DNA of 53,559 nt from UBA7398 sp947491605. GTDB lineage: Bacteria; Actinomycetota; Actinomycetes; Nanopelagicales; Nanopelagicaceae. Position numbers and translations under genes: made by a program. Under the pieces are notes generated by a model. It was not told where the DNA came from, searched no databases, and was given only the letters and a program-made list of their open reading frames with translations. Within the stretch, counting starts at the first letter, position 1, and each line of letters opens with the position of its first letter. Below are positions 42,000-50,543 of the stretch, in pieces. The stretch lies in the NCBI GenBank assembly GCA_947491605.1, contig CANLJW010000004.1, forward strand, positions 1-53,559. The letters run 5' to 3'.

Positions 42000-43397
42000 T
42001 TACAAATCGGCCGGTGATGAAAGCGTGCCGCGAAGTGCGGTTGCTGCAGCGACTAATGGACTTACTAGATGGGTACGGCCACCTTTACCTTGACGGCCTT
42101 CAAAGTTTCGATTGCTGGTAGATGCGGATCGCTCTCCTGGTTTCAATTGGTCCGGGTTCATACCAAGACACATGGAACATCCAGCATTTCGCCATTCTGC
42201 GCCAGCATCAATAAAAACTTTATCCAAACCTTCGGATTCTGCTTGCAATCTAACCCGCGCAGATCCAGGTACAACTAACATTCTTAGCGAGCTAGCGATC
42301 TTTTTATTCTTAATAACTTCAGCAGCTGCTCGTAAATCTTCAATACGGCCATTGGTGCAAGATCCCAAGAAAACTGTATCAATTTTGATTGATTTTAAAG
42401 GGGTTCCGGCGGTTAAATCCATATAGATTAAAGCTCGTTCTGCTGCGCCGCGTGCTTCAGCGTCAGTAATTTCCGCCGGATTTGGCACATTGGAGTTAAG
42501 TGGTAAACCTTGACCTGGATTTGTTCCCCAAGTTACAAATGGCGCAAGTTCATTGGCATCTAAATTAATTTCGGCATCGAACTTTGCATCGGAGTCAGTT
42601 ACCAACGTAGGCCAATATGCCATTGCAGCATCCCAGTCTGCACCTTTTGGAGCGTGTGGCTTTCCTTTTATGTAATTAAAAGTTGTTGCATCTGGAGCGA
42701 TCAGGCCGGCTCTAGCGCCCGCTTCGATTGACATATTACAAATCGTCATGCGACCTTCCATCGAAAGTTCGCGAATTGCGCTACCGCGATATTCAAGTAC
42801 ATAACCTTGACCACCGCCGGTGCCGATTTTTGCAATAATTGCGAGAATAATGTCTTTGCTGGTTACACCAGGTTTCAATTTTCCTTCTACATTGATCGCC
42901 ATAGTTTTAGGGCGTGCTAATGGCAGAGTTTGGGTGGCCATTACATGTTCAACTTCACTGGTGCCGATTCCAAAAGCTAGCGCGCCAAATGCGCCATGTG
43001 TTGATGTATGTGAGTCGCCGCAAACAATTGTCATTCCAGGTTGGGTTAAACCAAGTTGTGGCCCGACAACGTGCACGATGCCCTGTTCAATATCGCCAAG
43101 TGAATGAATCCGCACGCCAAATTCGGCGCAGTTCTTCCGCAAAGTATCGACTTGTAGCTTTGAAACTGGATCAGCAATTGGTTGGTCAATATTTTGGGTT
43201 GGGGTGTTGTGATCTTCGGTTGCAATAGTTAAATCTGGACGACGAATTTTCCGATTATTTAAGCGGAGGCCATCAAATGCTTGTGGACTGGTAACTTCGT
43301 GGATTAAATGAAGATCGATGTAAAGCAAATCTGGTTCGCCATCGGCGCGACGAACTACGTGATCTTCCCAAATCTTTTCCGCTAACGTCTTGCCCAT
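42000..43397 (-). CDS. leuC: 3-isopropylmalate dehydratase large subunit
   Basis: The iron-sulfur subunit of isopropylmalate isomerase (465 residues from ATG 43397). I prefer this start because it gives MGKTLAEKIWEDHVV, the family N-terminus; the open frame reaches 43445 but would add 16 unconserved residues and leave only nine bases to the divergent regulator. [4Fe-4S] ligands are in FLGSCTNGRIEDL and AGCSMCLGMNPDQL. The resulting 57-base gap holds a palindrome and a TGATAAT (-10-like) element. Confidence 0.95.
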   Translation of the reverse strand: MGKTLAEKIWEDHVVRRADGEPDLLYIDLHLIHEVTSPQAFDGLRLNNRKIRRPDLTIATEDHNTPTQNIDQPIADPVSKLQVDTLRKNCAEFGVRIHSLGDIEQGIVHVVGPQLGLTQPGMTIVCGDSHTSTHGAFGALAFGIGTSEVEHVMATQTLPLARPKTMAINVEGKLKPGVTSKDIILAIIAKIGTGGGQGYVLEYRGSAIRELSMEGRMTICNMSIEAGARAGLIAPDATTFNYIKGKPHAPKGADWDAAMAYWPTLVTDSDAKFDAEINLDANELAPFVTWGTNPGQGLPLNSNVPNPAEITDAEARGAAERALIYMDLTAGTPLKSIKIDTVFLGSCTNGRIEDLRAAAEVIKNKKIASSLRMLVVPGSARVRLQAESEGLDKVFIDAGAEWRNAGCSMCLGMNPDQLKPGERSASTSNRNFEGRQGKGGRTHLVSPLVAAATALRGTLSSPADL

Positions 43398-43424
43398 TTT
43401 TTTCCAATCTAGATTTAACTTGCT

Positions 43425-43439
43425 TCTCACATCCTGAGA
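43425..43439. promoter_or_regulatory. Candidate operator in the leuC/IclR divergent region
   Basis: TCTCACATCCTGAGA is a dyad of five-base arms around a five-base spacer. On the minus strand an extended -10-like TGATAAT (43445-43451) lies a few bases before it, so a bound protein would cover the leuC transcription start. The IclR regulator encoded next to it is the obvious candidate. Motif reading is by eye. Confidence 0.4.
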
Positions 43440-43454
43440 TGGCATTATCAGAGT

Positions 43455-44171
43455 ATGGACAAGAAGAATAGCGGAGTCGGCGTATTAGATAAAGCCGTCC
43501 GAATTCTTACCGTTCTCGAATCCGGGCCACACTCACTCGCTGAATTAGTTGTCGGAACCGGAATTGCACGTCCGACCGCGCATCGATTAGCGGTAGCGCT
43601 GGAATTCCATCGATTGGTGGCGCGAGATTTAACAGGGCGATTTATATTGGGTCCGCGCTCGGGTGAACTTAGCGCTGCAGCTGGTGAAGATCGATTGCTC
43701 GCCGCCGCAACGCCCGCGCTAATCACACTACGAGACGCAACTGGCGAGAGCGCACAACTTTATCGCCGCCAAGGTGACCAACGGATTTGTGTGGCCGCCG
43801 CAGAACGAGTTTCTGGTTTACGTGATTCAGTTCCAATCGGTGCAGCTTTCACAATGCAAGCCGGATCCGCAGCTCAGATTTTATTAGCTTGGGAAGATGC
43901 CGATAAATTGCATCGCACACTGACGAATGCAAGATTTACTGCCGCGCATCTCTCGGCCGTACGGCGTCGCGGTTGGGCGCAATCAATTGGAGAACGCGAA
44001 CCTGGGGTAGCTTCGGTTTCTGCACCGGTACGCGGACCAAATAACAAAGTTATTGCTGCGGTAAGCATTAGCGGACCAATCGAAAGATTGGGTAGACAAC
44101 CAGGAAGAATTCATGCGGCCGCAGTTGTTGCAACTGCTGCGCGATTGAGTGAAATAATTTCAAAAAAATAA
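43455..44171 (+). CDS. ndgR: IclR-family regulator of leucine biosynthesis (NdgR/LtbR type)
   Basis: A 238-residue IclR regulator: winged helix-turn-helix at about 8-65 (VLDKAVRILTVLESGPHSLAELVVGT followed by ARPTAHRLAVALE) and a C-terminal effector domain with VPIGAAFTMQAGSAAQILLAW. Divergence from leuCD and the sequence match NdgR of streptomycetes and LtbR of corynebacteria, which control leuCD and related amino acid genes. There is no ribosome site before the ATG, so a leaderless message is likely. The name is by homology and context. Confidence 0.85.
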   Translation: MDKKNSGVGVLDKAVRILTVLESGPHSLAELVVGTGIARPTAHRLAVALEFHRLVARDLTGRFILGPRSGELSAAAGEDRLLAAATPALITLRDATGESAQLYRRQGDQRICVAAAERVSGLRDSVPIGAAFTMQAGSAAQILLAWEDADKLHRTLTNARFTAAHLSAVRRRGWAQSIGEREPGVASVSAPVRGPNNKVIAAVSISGPIERLGRQPGRIHAAAVVATAARLSEIISKK

Positions 44172-44188
44172 ATCTTTTTAAAAGTTTG

Positions 44189-44261
44189 TAGCCCCGACGG
44201 GATTCGAACCCGCGTAGCTGGCTTGAGAAGCCAGAGTCCTAGGCCACTAGACGACGGGGCC
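44189..44261 (-). tRNA. tRNA-Glu (anticodon CTC)
   Basis: The minus strand folds into a 73-base cloverleaf: seven-pair acceptor (GGCCCCG with CGGGGCT, including a G-U pair), D arm GTCTAGTGGCCTAGGAC, anticodon arm CTGGC-TTCTCAA-GCCAG giving CTC, and T arm GCGGGTTCGAATCCCGT. It is 18 bases from the convergent IclR stop and follows tRNA-Gln. CCA is not encoded. A T-rich stretch follows its 3' end. Confidence 0.97.
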
Positions 44262-44281
44262 GTGCCTATTAAATTTTATCG

Positions 44282-44353
44282 CTGGGGTACCAGGACTCGA
44301 ACCTAGACAAGCTGAACCAGAATCAGCTGGGCTGCCAATTACCCCATACCCCA
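44282..44353 (-). tRNA. tRNA-Gln (anticodon CTG)
   Basis: A 72-base cloverleaf on the minus strand: acceptor TGGGGTA with TACCCCA, anticodon loop TTCTGGT giving CTG, T-arm CTAGGTTCGAGTCCTGG, discriminator G. CCA is not encoded. It lies 35 bases after gltX, in the same direction, with tRNA-Glu next, suggesting co-transcription with the synthetase that charges them. Confidence 0.97.
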
Positions 44354-44388
44354 ATGTTGCAAGCCAAGGATACCCTGAAAAAGTTAAG

Positions 44389-45855
44389 CTAAATTGCGGT
44401 TTTTATGCGTGTAATTGCGCGTTCTTTACCAAGCAATTCCATAGATTCAAATAACGGTGGTGAAATATGGCTGCCAGTTACCGCAATTCGAACCGCACCG
44501 AATGCAATTCTCGGTTTCAAACCCATCTCTTCAATTAGTACCGCGCGAAGTGCCGCATCAATCGAGTCATGGCTCCAATTCGTTAACGGTTCCAGCGCGG
44601 CAAGTGATTTTCGTAGTACATCTTTTGATACATCATCCGAAATTTTTGCTTGAGATTCGCTATCAATTACAACACTTTCCCCAAATAGAAATTTAACCAT
44701 CTGGGGTACTTCGGAGAGCTTTGCAATCCGTTCTTGAATTATCGGTAAAACTGATTTAATAACAGCTTTTTCGCTATCTGTTCCAGAAATTATTCCGGCG
44801 TTAATTACAAAAGGCAGCGCCCGTAGTAAAAAGTCATCAATAGTTAGCGCGCGAATTTTGTCACCGTTTATTGCTTCAAGTTTTTTAATATCAAACTTAG
44901 CCGGTGAACTATTGACGCGTTCGACCGTGAACAATTCGGTTAACTCTTGCATGGTTACATTCTCTCGATCGTCGCCAGGTGACCAACCCAATAGCGCCAA
45001 ATAATTACAGATCGCTTCTGGTAAGAATCCCGCATCTCGATACCAAGCAATAGATACTTCACCATTTCGTTTTGAGAGCTTGGTGTTGTCTTGGCCCATC
45101 ACGAATGGCAAGTGCGCAAAAATTGGATAATCTTCTGGGGCAACGCCCATAGCTTGGTAAACCCGAATCTGACGTGGCGTTGAAGAAAGCAAATCTTCAC
45201 CACGTAAAATATGGGTAACTTTCATCAAAACATCATCTACCGCTACTGCAAGGGTATAAAGCGGTGACCCATCTGCGCGAGCTAATACGAAATCTGGTAC
45301 AAATTTATGTTCGAAAACTAAATCACCGCGAATTGCGTCATTGAAATGGGTTTCGCCATCGGGCATCCGCATTCGCGTAACTGGTTTTCGTCCTTCACTT
45401 TCATACTTGGCGCTTGCTTCCGCTGAAAGATTTCGGCACTTTCCGTCATAACCAGGCGCTAAATTTGCGGCCCGTTGCGATTCCCGACGCGCTTCTAACT
45501 CTTCGGTGCTGCAATAACAACGATAAGCATCACCATTATCCAGAAAAGTTTGCGCCCATTTTGCATAAATATCCAAACGTTGCGATTGCAGGTAAGGACC
45601 GTATGGCCCGCCAACTTCAGGGCCTTCATCCCATTCCAAACCAAGCCAACGCAAAGTATCGATTGCAGCCGCAATGTATTGATCGGTTACGCGTTCGCGA
45701 TCAGTATCTTCAATTCTAAAAATGAATTTACCACCAGTGTGACGGGCATATGCCCAATCAAATAACGCAGTTCTGATGTTTCCAACATGCAAATCACCAG
45801 TTGGGGATGGGGCAAACCGAACTCGAATCTCTTTTTTAATCGAATCGTTAGCCAC
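44389..45855 (-). CDS. gltX: Glutamyl-tRNA synthetase
   Basis: A class I synthetase (488 residues). The HIGH motif appears as GDLHVGNIRTALF near residue 18-30, and KMSKS as KLSKRNG. In actinobacteria, which usually lack GlnRS, GluRS also charges tRNA-Gln with glutamate for later amidation by GatCAB; the two tRNA genes directly downstream fit this. It overlaps the FAH-family gene by eight bases. Confidence 0.96.
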   Translation of the reverse strand: MANDSIKKEIRVRFAPSPTGDLHVGNIRTALFDWAYARHTGGKFIFRIEDTDRERVTDQYIAAAIDTLRWLGLEWDEGPEVGGPYGPYLQSQRLDIYAKWAQTFLDNGDAYRCYCSTEELEARRESQRAANLAPGYDGKCRNLSAEASAKYESEGRKPVTRMRMPDGETHFNDAIRGDLVFEHKFVPDFVLARADGSPLYTLAVAVDDVLMKVTHILRGEDLLSSTPRQIRVYQAMGVAPEDYPIFAHLPFVMGQDNTKLSKRNGEVSIAWYRDAGFLPEAICNYLALLGWSPGDDRENVTMQELTELFTVERVNSSPAKFDIKKLEAINGDKIRALTIDDFLLRALPFVINAGIISGTDSEKAVIKSVLPIIQERIAKLSEVPQMVKFLFGESVVIDSESQAKISDDVSKDVLRKSLAALEPLTNWSHDSIDAALRAVLIEEMGLKPRIAFGAVRIAVTGSHISPPLFESMELLGKERAITRIKTAI

Positions 45856-46636
45856 GGAGCGAAACCCTATTAGTAAGTGTGCCTAAACCTGCAATCGAAA
45901 TCGCAACTTCACCATTTTGGTTTAACGGTCCGATGCCGGCAGGCGTGCCCGTTAAAATTACATCTCCAGGAAGCAGAGTCATTACATTTGTCACGAATTG
46001 AATTATCTCTGGAATCTTGAAAATCATCTCAGATAGCTTTGCGCTCTGTTTAAGTTCGCCATCAACTGTTGCCGTGATTGCTTGGTCCCCAGGTTGAAAA
46101 TCTGTATCAATCCATGGCCCAAGTGGGCAGAAAGAATCGAATCCTTTTCCGCGGGTCCATTGGCCATCTTTCTTCTGCAAATCTCTAGCGGTGACATCGT
46201 TTGCAATCGTATATCCAAAAATTACATCTTTAACGCGCTCTTTTGGAACTTCTTTACAAATTTTGCTAATAACAATGGCAAGTTCAGCTTCATGATCAAC
46301 TCGCTCACTCGAACTTGGCCATTGAATTAAATCATTTGGACCAATTACTGAAGTATTTGGTTTTAAGAAAATAATTGGCTCTTCCGGTACATCGCTTCCC
46401 ATTTCGGCTGCATGGTCAGCATAATTTTTCCCAATACAAACCACTTTACTTCTAGGAATTACTGGAGCTAATAACCGCACATCTTTTAGTAAAACTGTTG
46501 TTTCTAACTTATGGACTCCGGCATAAAGCGGATCGCTGGCGATTGCACGAATTGTGGTTTCATCTTCAAGCACGCCAAAATGTGGGTCAGTGCCTAATGC
46601 CGAACCGGCTGGTGGCGTAAACCTAACTATGCGCAT
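45848..46636 (-). CDS. Fumarylacetoacetate hydrolase family protein
   Basis: A 262-residue FAH-family enzyme: CIGKNYADHAAEMG around residue 70, the metal-binding acids in ERVDHEAELAIV, TARDLQKKDGQWTRGKGFDSF and a C-terminal TGTPAGIGP. These metal-dependent enzymes cleave C-C bonds in acylpyruvates or decarboxylate oxaloacetate. The substrate cannot be assigned. Its position upstream of gltX, overlapping it, is conserved in mycobacteria (Rv2993c-Rv2992c). Confidence 0.88.
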   Translation of the reverse strand: MRIVRFTPPAGSALGTDPHFGVLEDETTIRAIASDPLYAGVHKLETTVLLKDVRLLAPVIPRSKVVCIGKNYADHAAEMGSDVPEEPIIFLKPNTSVIGPNDLIQWPSSSERVDHEAELAIVISKICKEVPKERVKDVIFGYTIANDVTARDLQKKDGQWTRGKGFDSFCPLGPWIDTDFQPGDQAITATVDGELKQSAKLSEMIFKIPEIIQFVTNVMTLLPGDVILTGTPAGIGPLNQNGEVAISIAGLGTLTNRVSLRG

Positions 46637-46659
46637 TACCGCAGTCTAGTGCAGGTTTT

Positions 46660-47952
46660 TTAGAGCGATTGCTTCGTGGTTGCTTCAGAATTATTTCGCT
46701 CGACGAGAATTGTTCCGATTCGGTGCCGTCTGCCAACAATTCGCTCGGCAGTTATTTGCCAACCGTGCAACGTAAGTGTGCTGCCTGGAATCGGTACCCG
46801 GCCTAGTATTTTTGCCATGTAGCCGCCGATGGTGTCTACATCTTCTTGTTCTTCTTCGGACAATTCAATCTTTAAATACTCTGCTAAATCTTCTAAATGT
46901 AGGCGCGCAGAAGCTCGCCCTTGATCTGCATCAATCCATTCAAATTCATCTAAATCATCATCGTGTTCATCTGCAATTTCACCAACGATCTCTTCCAAGA
47001 TATCTTCGATGGTAATTAAACCCGCAGTGCCACCATATTCATCAACAACTATTGCTAAATGGATTTGATCTCGTTGCATCTCTTTAAGTAATTCAGATGC
47101 GGTTTTGGTTTCTGGAACAAACGTGGCACTTCGTAAATGTTCATCAACTTTTTCGCTCTGTTCTGCTTCGTGATATTCATGGCTTCGTAGCGCTAAGTCT
47201 TTTACATAAGCGATACCTACGATTGTGTCTAAATTTTCATCAATTACTGGGATTCGCGAAAACCCAGACCGGAGCGCAAGCGATAGCGCTTGGCGTAAGG
47301 ATTTAGAACGTTCGATCCAAACCATCTCGGTTCTTGGCACCATCAATTCGCGAACTAACGTGTCACCAAGTTCAAAGACTGAGTGAATCATCTCGTGTTC
47401 AGATTCTTCCACCAGACCGCGTTCATGTGCCTGATCTACTAAATCTCGTAGCTCAGCTTCCGACGCGAACGGCCCCGTGCGAAAGCCACGACCGGGAGTA
47501 ATTGCATTTCCGATTGCAATCAAGAGTGTTGTTACTGGACCAAGTATTTTTGCTAAGAAATAAGCAACATATGTTGCTGGCACTGCCCAGCCGCTAGCTC
47601 GTTGTTTACCTAAAGTTCTCGGCCCTACGCCCACTGCTACATAGGAAAGCACCAACATGATTGTGATAGCGGTTGTGATTGCTAGCGCGCTGTTATCAAT
47701 AATTTGCAGGAAACTTTCCGCTACAAAAACGGTTGCGGTTAGTTCGCAAGCTTTTCTAACTAGTAAGACCACGTTTAAATACCGAGCTGGTTCGTTCGTT
47801 ACTTTACGGACCACAACTGCACGTTTTGGTGATTTCTCCGCAATTTGATCGACGGCTATCCGAGAAATCGAATTTATTGCAGACTCGCTGCCAGCCAAAA
47901 ATCCAGCAAATGCTAATAACGCCAAAACTTCAAGAATCGTGATTGGGTTCAT
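46660..47952 (-). CDS. CNNM/CorC-type membrane protein with CBS domains
   Basis: A 430-residue protein: a DUF21 membrane domain (about 1-190, three or four helices), a CBS pair (about 205-330, with MVPRTEMVWIERS and VVDEYGGTAGLITIEDILEEIVGEI), and a C-terminal CorC_HlyC domain. Homologues act in magnesium or cobalt efflux; older annotations call them haemolysin-like without good basis. ATGA overlap with ybeY, matching the phoH-ybeY-CorC order of other actinobacteria. The era gene that often follows is absent. Confidence 0.9.
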   Translation of the reverse strand: MNPITILEVLALLAFAGFLAGSESAINSISRIAVDQIAEKSPKRAVVVRKVTNEPARYLNVVLLVRKACELTATVFVAESFLQIIDNSALAITTAITIMLVLSYVAVGVGPRTLGKQRASGWAVPATYVAYFLAKILGPVTTLLIAIGNAITPGRGFRTGPFASEAELRDLVDQAHERGLVEESEHEMIHSVFELGDTLVRELMVPRTEMVWIERSKSLRQALSLALRSGFSRIPVIDENLDTIVGIAYVKDLALRSHEYHEAEQSEKVDEHLRSATFVPETKTASELLKEMQRDQIHLAIVVDEYGGTAGLITIEDILEEIVGEIADEHDDDLDEFEWIDADQGRASARLHLEDLAEYLKIELSEEEQEDVDTIGGYMAKILGRVPIPGSTLTLHGWQITAERIVGRRHRIGTILVERNNSEATTKQSL

Positions 47953-48392
47953 TTATTTCGCCACTTCAATAAAAGTTCATTTTGTACTGCAAACATAATC
48001 TCTTCTTCATTGGCAATTGCATGATCATACCCAAGTAAATGCAAAAGGCCGTGAGTAGTAAGAAGTTCCATCTCGGATTGCGCTGAATGCTTGGCGAGTT
48101 CTGCTTGTTTATCAGCGACTGCTGGACATAAAACAATATCGCCAATTAGCCCTGGGCCATCGGCTGCAGAATTTGGTTTTATTTCATCCATTGGGAACGA
48201 AAGCACATCAGTTGGGCCTGGTTCATTCATCCATTGGATATGTAACGAAGTCATTTCAGCTTCATCAACACATGAGATACTCAATTCGGAATCAGGATGC
48301 ACGCCCATCTCGCTAATTACAAATTGGGTAAGCGAAATTAAGGCACCCTCATCGCAAGCGGTGGAAGTGTGGTTAATAAATTCGATAGGCAT
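47949..48392 (-). CDS. ybeY: Endoribonuclease YbeY
   Basis: A zinc metalloendoribonuclease acting in 16S rRNA 3' maturation and ribosome quality control. The zinc site HGLLHLLGYDH has the three histidines. I choose ATG 48392 (MPIEFINHT, 147 residues), because a GGTGA site lies five bases upstream; a GTG at 48401 is the alternative. Located between phoH and the CNNM/CorC gene, as is usual. Confidence 0.93.
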   Translation of the reverse strand: MPIEFINHTSTACDEGALISLTQFVISEMGVHPDSELSISCVDEAEMTSLHIQWMNEPGPTDVLSFPMDEIKPNSAADGPGLIGDIVLCPAVADKQAELAKHSAQSEMELLTTHGLLHLLGYDHAIANEEEIMFAVQNELLLKWRNK

Positions 48393-48410
48393 AATCGTCA
48401 CCGCGAGCGG

Positions 48411-49421
48411 TTAACGTTCACTTCTCCCCGGCTTGATCGAAGTTCTAATTGATCTAGGTGAATTTGCGGTCGCAGCATCCCAAGCGCCATAAGCATCAAC
48501 GATCTGACTAACTAAGCGATGGCGAACCACGTCATCTGAGAAAAGTTCGATAAATGAAATATCCTCAACATTTTCCAGAATTTCACTAACGATTCTTAAG
48601 CCAGATTGGACGCTATTAGGCAGATCTATTTGAGTTACATCCCCGGTAACTACCATTCGAGAACCAAAACCCAATCGCGTCAAAAACATTTTCATCTGCT
48701 CTGGCGTGGTGTTTTGGGCTTCATCCAAAATAATAAATGAATCATTCAAAGTTCGACCGCGCATATATGCAAGCGGTGCTACCTCAATCGTTCCAGCTGC
48801 CATTAAGCGTGGAATCGCATCGGGATCAATCATCTCGTGTAGCGCATCAAATAGTGGGCGCAGATATGGATCGATTTTTTCATGAAGCGTCCCTGGCAGG
48901 AAGCCAAGTCGCTCGCCCGCTTCGACTGCTGGTCGAGTGAGAATAATTCGATTTACTTGTTTTGACTGTAGCGCTTGGATTGCTTTCGCCATTGCAAGAT
49001 AAGTTTTTCCAGTTCCGGCAGGTCCAATTCCAAATGTAATGGTTGAGCGATCAATTGCATCTACATACTTCTTTTGATTGGCAGTTTTAGGTCTAATCGT
49101 CTTGCCACGGTTACTTAGAATGTTTAGTGATAAAACTTCGGCTGGGTGTTGATTTATATCGCCAATTACCATTGCGATCGATCGACGAACTGCATCTTCC
49201 GTGAGCGCTTGGCCAGATTTAATGATCGCAACGAGTTCAGTGATCAACCCTTGAAATTGCGCTACATCAACAGCCTCACCACGCAAAATAAATTCGTTGC
49301 CGCGCACAGTTATTGCCAAATGTGAATAAGCTTTTTCTAGCATTCTCAGGAAAACATCTTGTGGCCCGGTGAGCGCAACCATAGGTATGGCGCTTGGGAT
49401 TGTTATAACGGTGCGATCCAT
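48411..49421 (-). CDS. phoH: PhoH-family ATPase
   Basis: A 336-residue P-loop ATPase: Walker A GPAGTGKT near residue 137, LTRPAVEAGERLGFLPGTL, Walker B FIILDEAQNTTPEQM and TGDVTQIDLP. It has a KH-like N-terminal segment. PhoH proteins are linked to RNA metabolism through their partner YbeY, which follows immediately. The name derives from phosphate control in E. coli, for which there is no evidence here. Confidence 0.94.
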   Translation of the reverse strand: MDRTVITIPSAIPMVALTGPQDVFLRMLEKAYSHLAITVRGNEFILRGEAVDVAQFQGLITELVAIIKSGQALTEDAVRRSIAMVIGDINQHPAEVLSLNILSNRGKTIRPKTANQKKYVDAIDRSTITFGIGPAGTGKTYLAMAKAIQALQSKQVNRIILTRPAVEAGERLGFLPGTLHEKIDPYLRPLFDALHEMIDPDAIPRLMAAGTIEVAPLAYMRGRTLNDSFIILDEAQNTTPEQMKMFLTRLGFGSRMVVTGDVTQIDLPNSVQSGLRIVSEILENVEDISFIELFSDDVVRHRLVSQIVDAYGAWDAATANSPRSIRTSIKPGRSER

Positions 49422-49465
49422 TAGCGCAACCTTAATGGAACTTTATCAATTTGGTATTTGAACGC

Positions 49466-49801
49466 TTAACCAGGCGGCCAATGCAGCGATCTGCCACCCA
49501 ATAAATGCAGGTGGGCATGGAAAACGCTCTGTCCTGCCTCCGCGCCGGTATTAAAAACCGTGCGATACCCAACTAGGCCCCGAGATTTGGCAATCTCCTC
49601 AGCCAACAAAAATAAGTCGGCGACCGTTGCGGGATTGTTATTAGCTAACTCCGCAACATTTGGGAAATGTTTTTTTGGGACAATCAAGACATGGGTTGGG
49701 GCTTGCGGAGAAATATCGTTAAAGGCAACGGATAATTCACTTTCTGCAACTATTTCGGCAGGAATTTCTAAGCTAACGATTTTGCAAAACAAGCAAGACA
49801 T
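49466..49801 (-). CDS. HIT-family nucleotide-binding protein (HinT-like)
   Basis: A 111-residue histidine-triad hydrolase: CLFCKIVSLEIPAEIV at the N-terminus and the triad HAHLHLLGGR near the end. HinT-type enzymes hydrolyse adenosine phosphoramidates and acyl-adenylates. An excellent GAGGAGG ribosome site lies four bases before the ATG, in the ten-base space after rsmE. Confidence 0.92.
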   Translation of the reverse strand: MSCLFCKIVSLEIPAEIVAESELSVAFNDISPQAPTHVLIVPKKHFPNVAELANNNPATVADLFLLAEEIAKSRGLVGYRTVFNTGAEAGQSVFHAHLHLLGGRSLHWPPG

Positions 49802-49810
49802 ATTTCCTCC

Positions 49811-50542
49811 TCACCACATCTTAAAGGCTGTCTGGATAGCGGCAAGTGCCGCAACGCCTGCATGTGCTGATCTAAATACTGGCACTCCCAATTTAACTAA
49901 TTTGCCACCTACGGATTCAAAAATTTCGATTTCGCTCTCGGAAATTCCTCCCTCTGGGCCAATAACAACCGCAATGTTTTTATAGGCGCTCACTTCTAAA
50001 CCAGATATTAAATTAGTGAATGAAATATTTGCCGACTCATGAAAAACTAAAATTAAATCAAAATCACGGCACCGCTCTTTCAGTTCATTAGTAGATCTTA
50101 AATCTATGACTTCTGGGATTCGAAATCTGCGTGCTTGTTTGCTGGACTCACGAACTTGTGTTTGCCATTTCTGCAGCCCCGATGCTTTATCGCTCCACTT
50201 TGCTATCGATTTACTCGCTGACCACGGAATAATTTGATTCACGCCAGCCTCAGTTAATAATTCCAAGGTTTCTTTTACGCGATCGCTCTTTGGCAACGCT
50301 TGAATGCAAGTAAGTTTTATAGCGGCAGGTCCGATTGCACCAGATTTAGTAATCTCGCATGAAATTGATTTTTTACTACGTTCTACAACCACCGCTTCAG
50401 CCCAATTCCCACGACCATCCGAAATTAAGATTTCTTCGCCTACTTCAATTCTAAGGACGGTGGCAGCGTGGTGACCTTCATCGCCATCGATAATTGCAAT
50501 GCCGCTACTAGGGATTTCTTCAATAATAAAAAGAGTACGCAC
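49811..50542 (-). CDS. rsmE: 16S rRNA (uracil-1498-N3)-methyltransferase
   Basis: A SPOUT methyltransferase of 243 residues. I choose the GTG at 50542, one base after the dnaJ stop, giving MRTLFIIEEIPSSGIAI; a longer open frame to 50647 is antisense-like reading inside dnaJ and does not match the family. The conserved DEGHHAATVLRIEVGEEI, the linker RARRFRIP-like QARRFRIPEV and the SAM loop VIGPEGGISESE are present. Located between dnaJ and the HIT gene, as in many Gram-positive bacteria. Confidence 0.93.
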   Translation of the reverse strand: MRTLFIIEEIPSSGIAIIDGDEGHHAATVLRIEVGEEILISDGRGNWAEAVVVERSKKSISCEITKSGAIGPAAIKLTCIQALPKSDRVKETLELLTEAGVNQIIPWSASKSIAKWSDKASGLQKWQTQVRESSKQARRFRIPEVIDLRSTNELKERCRDFDLILVFHESANISFTNLISGLEVSAYKNIAVVIGPEGGISESEIEIFESVGGKLVKLGVPVFRSAHAGVAALAAIQTAFKMW

Positions 50543-50543
50543 T

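Noticed and set aside
44162..44188. Terminator after tRNA-Glu
   Set aside because: There is a T-run on the minus strand, but the preceding stem is only A-T pairs around CTTTTAAAAAG; too weak to call.
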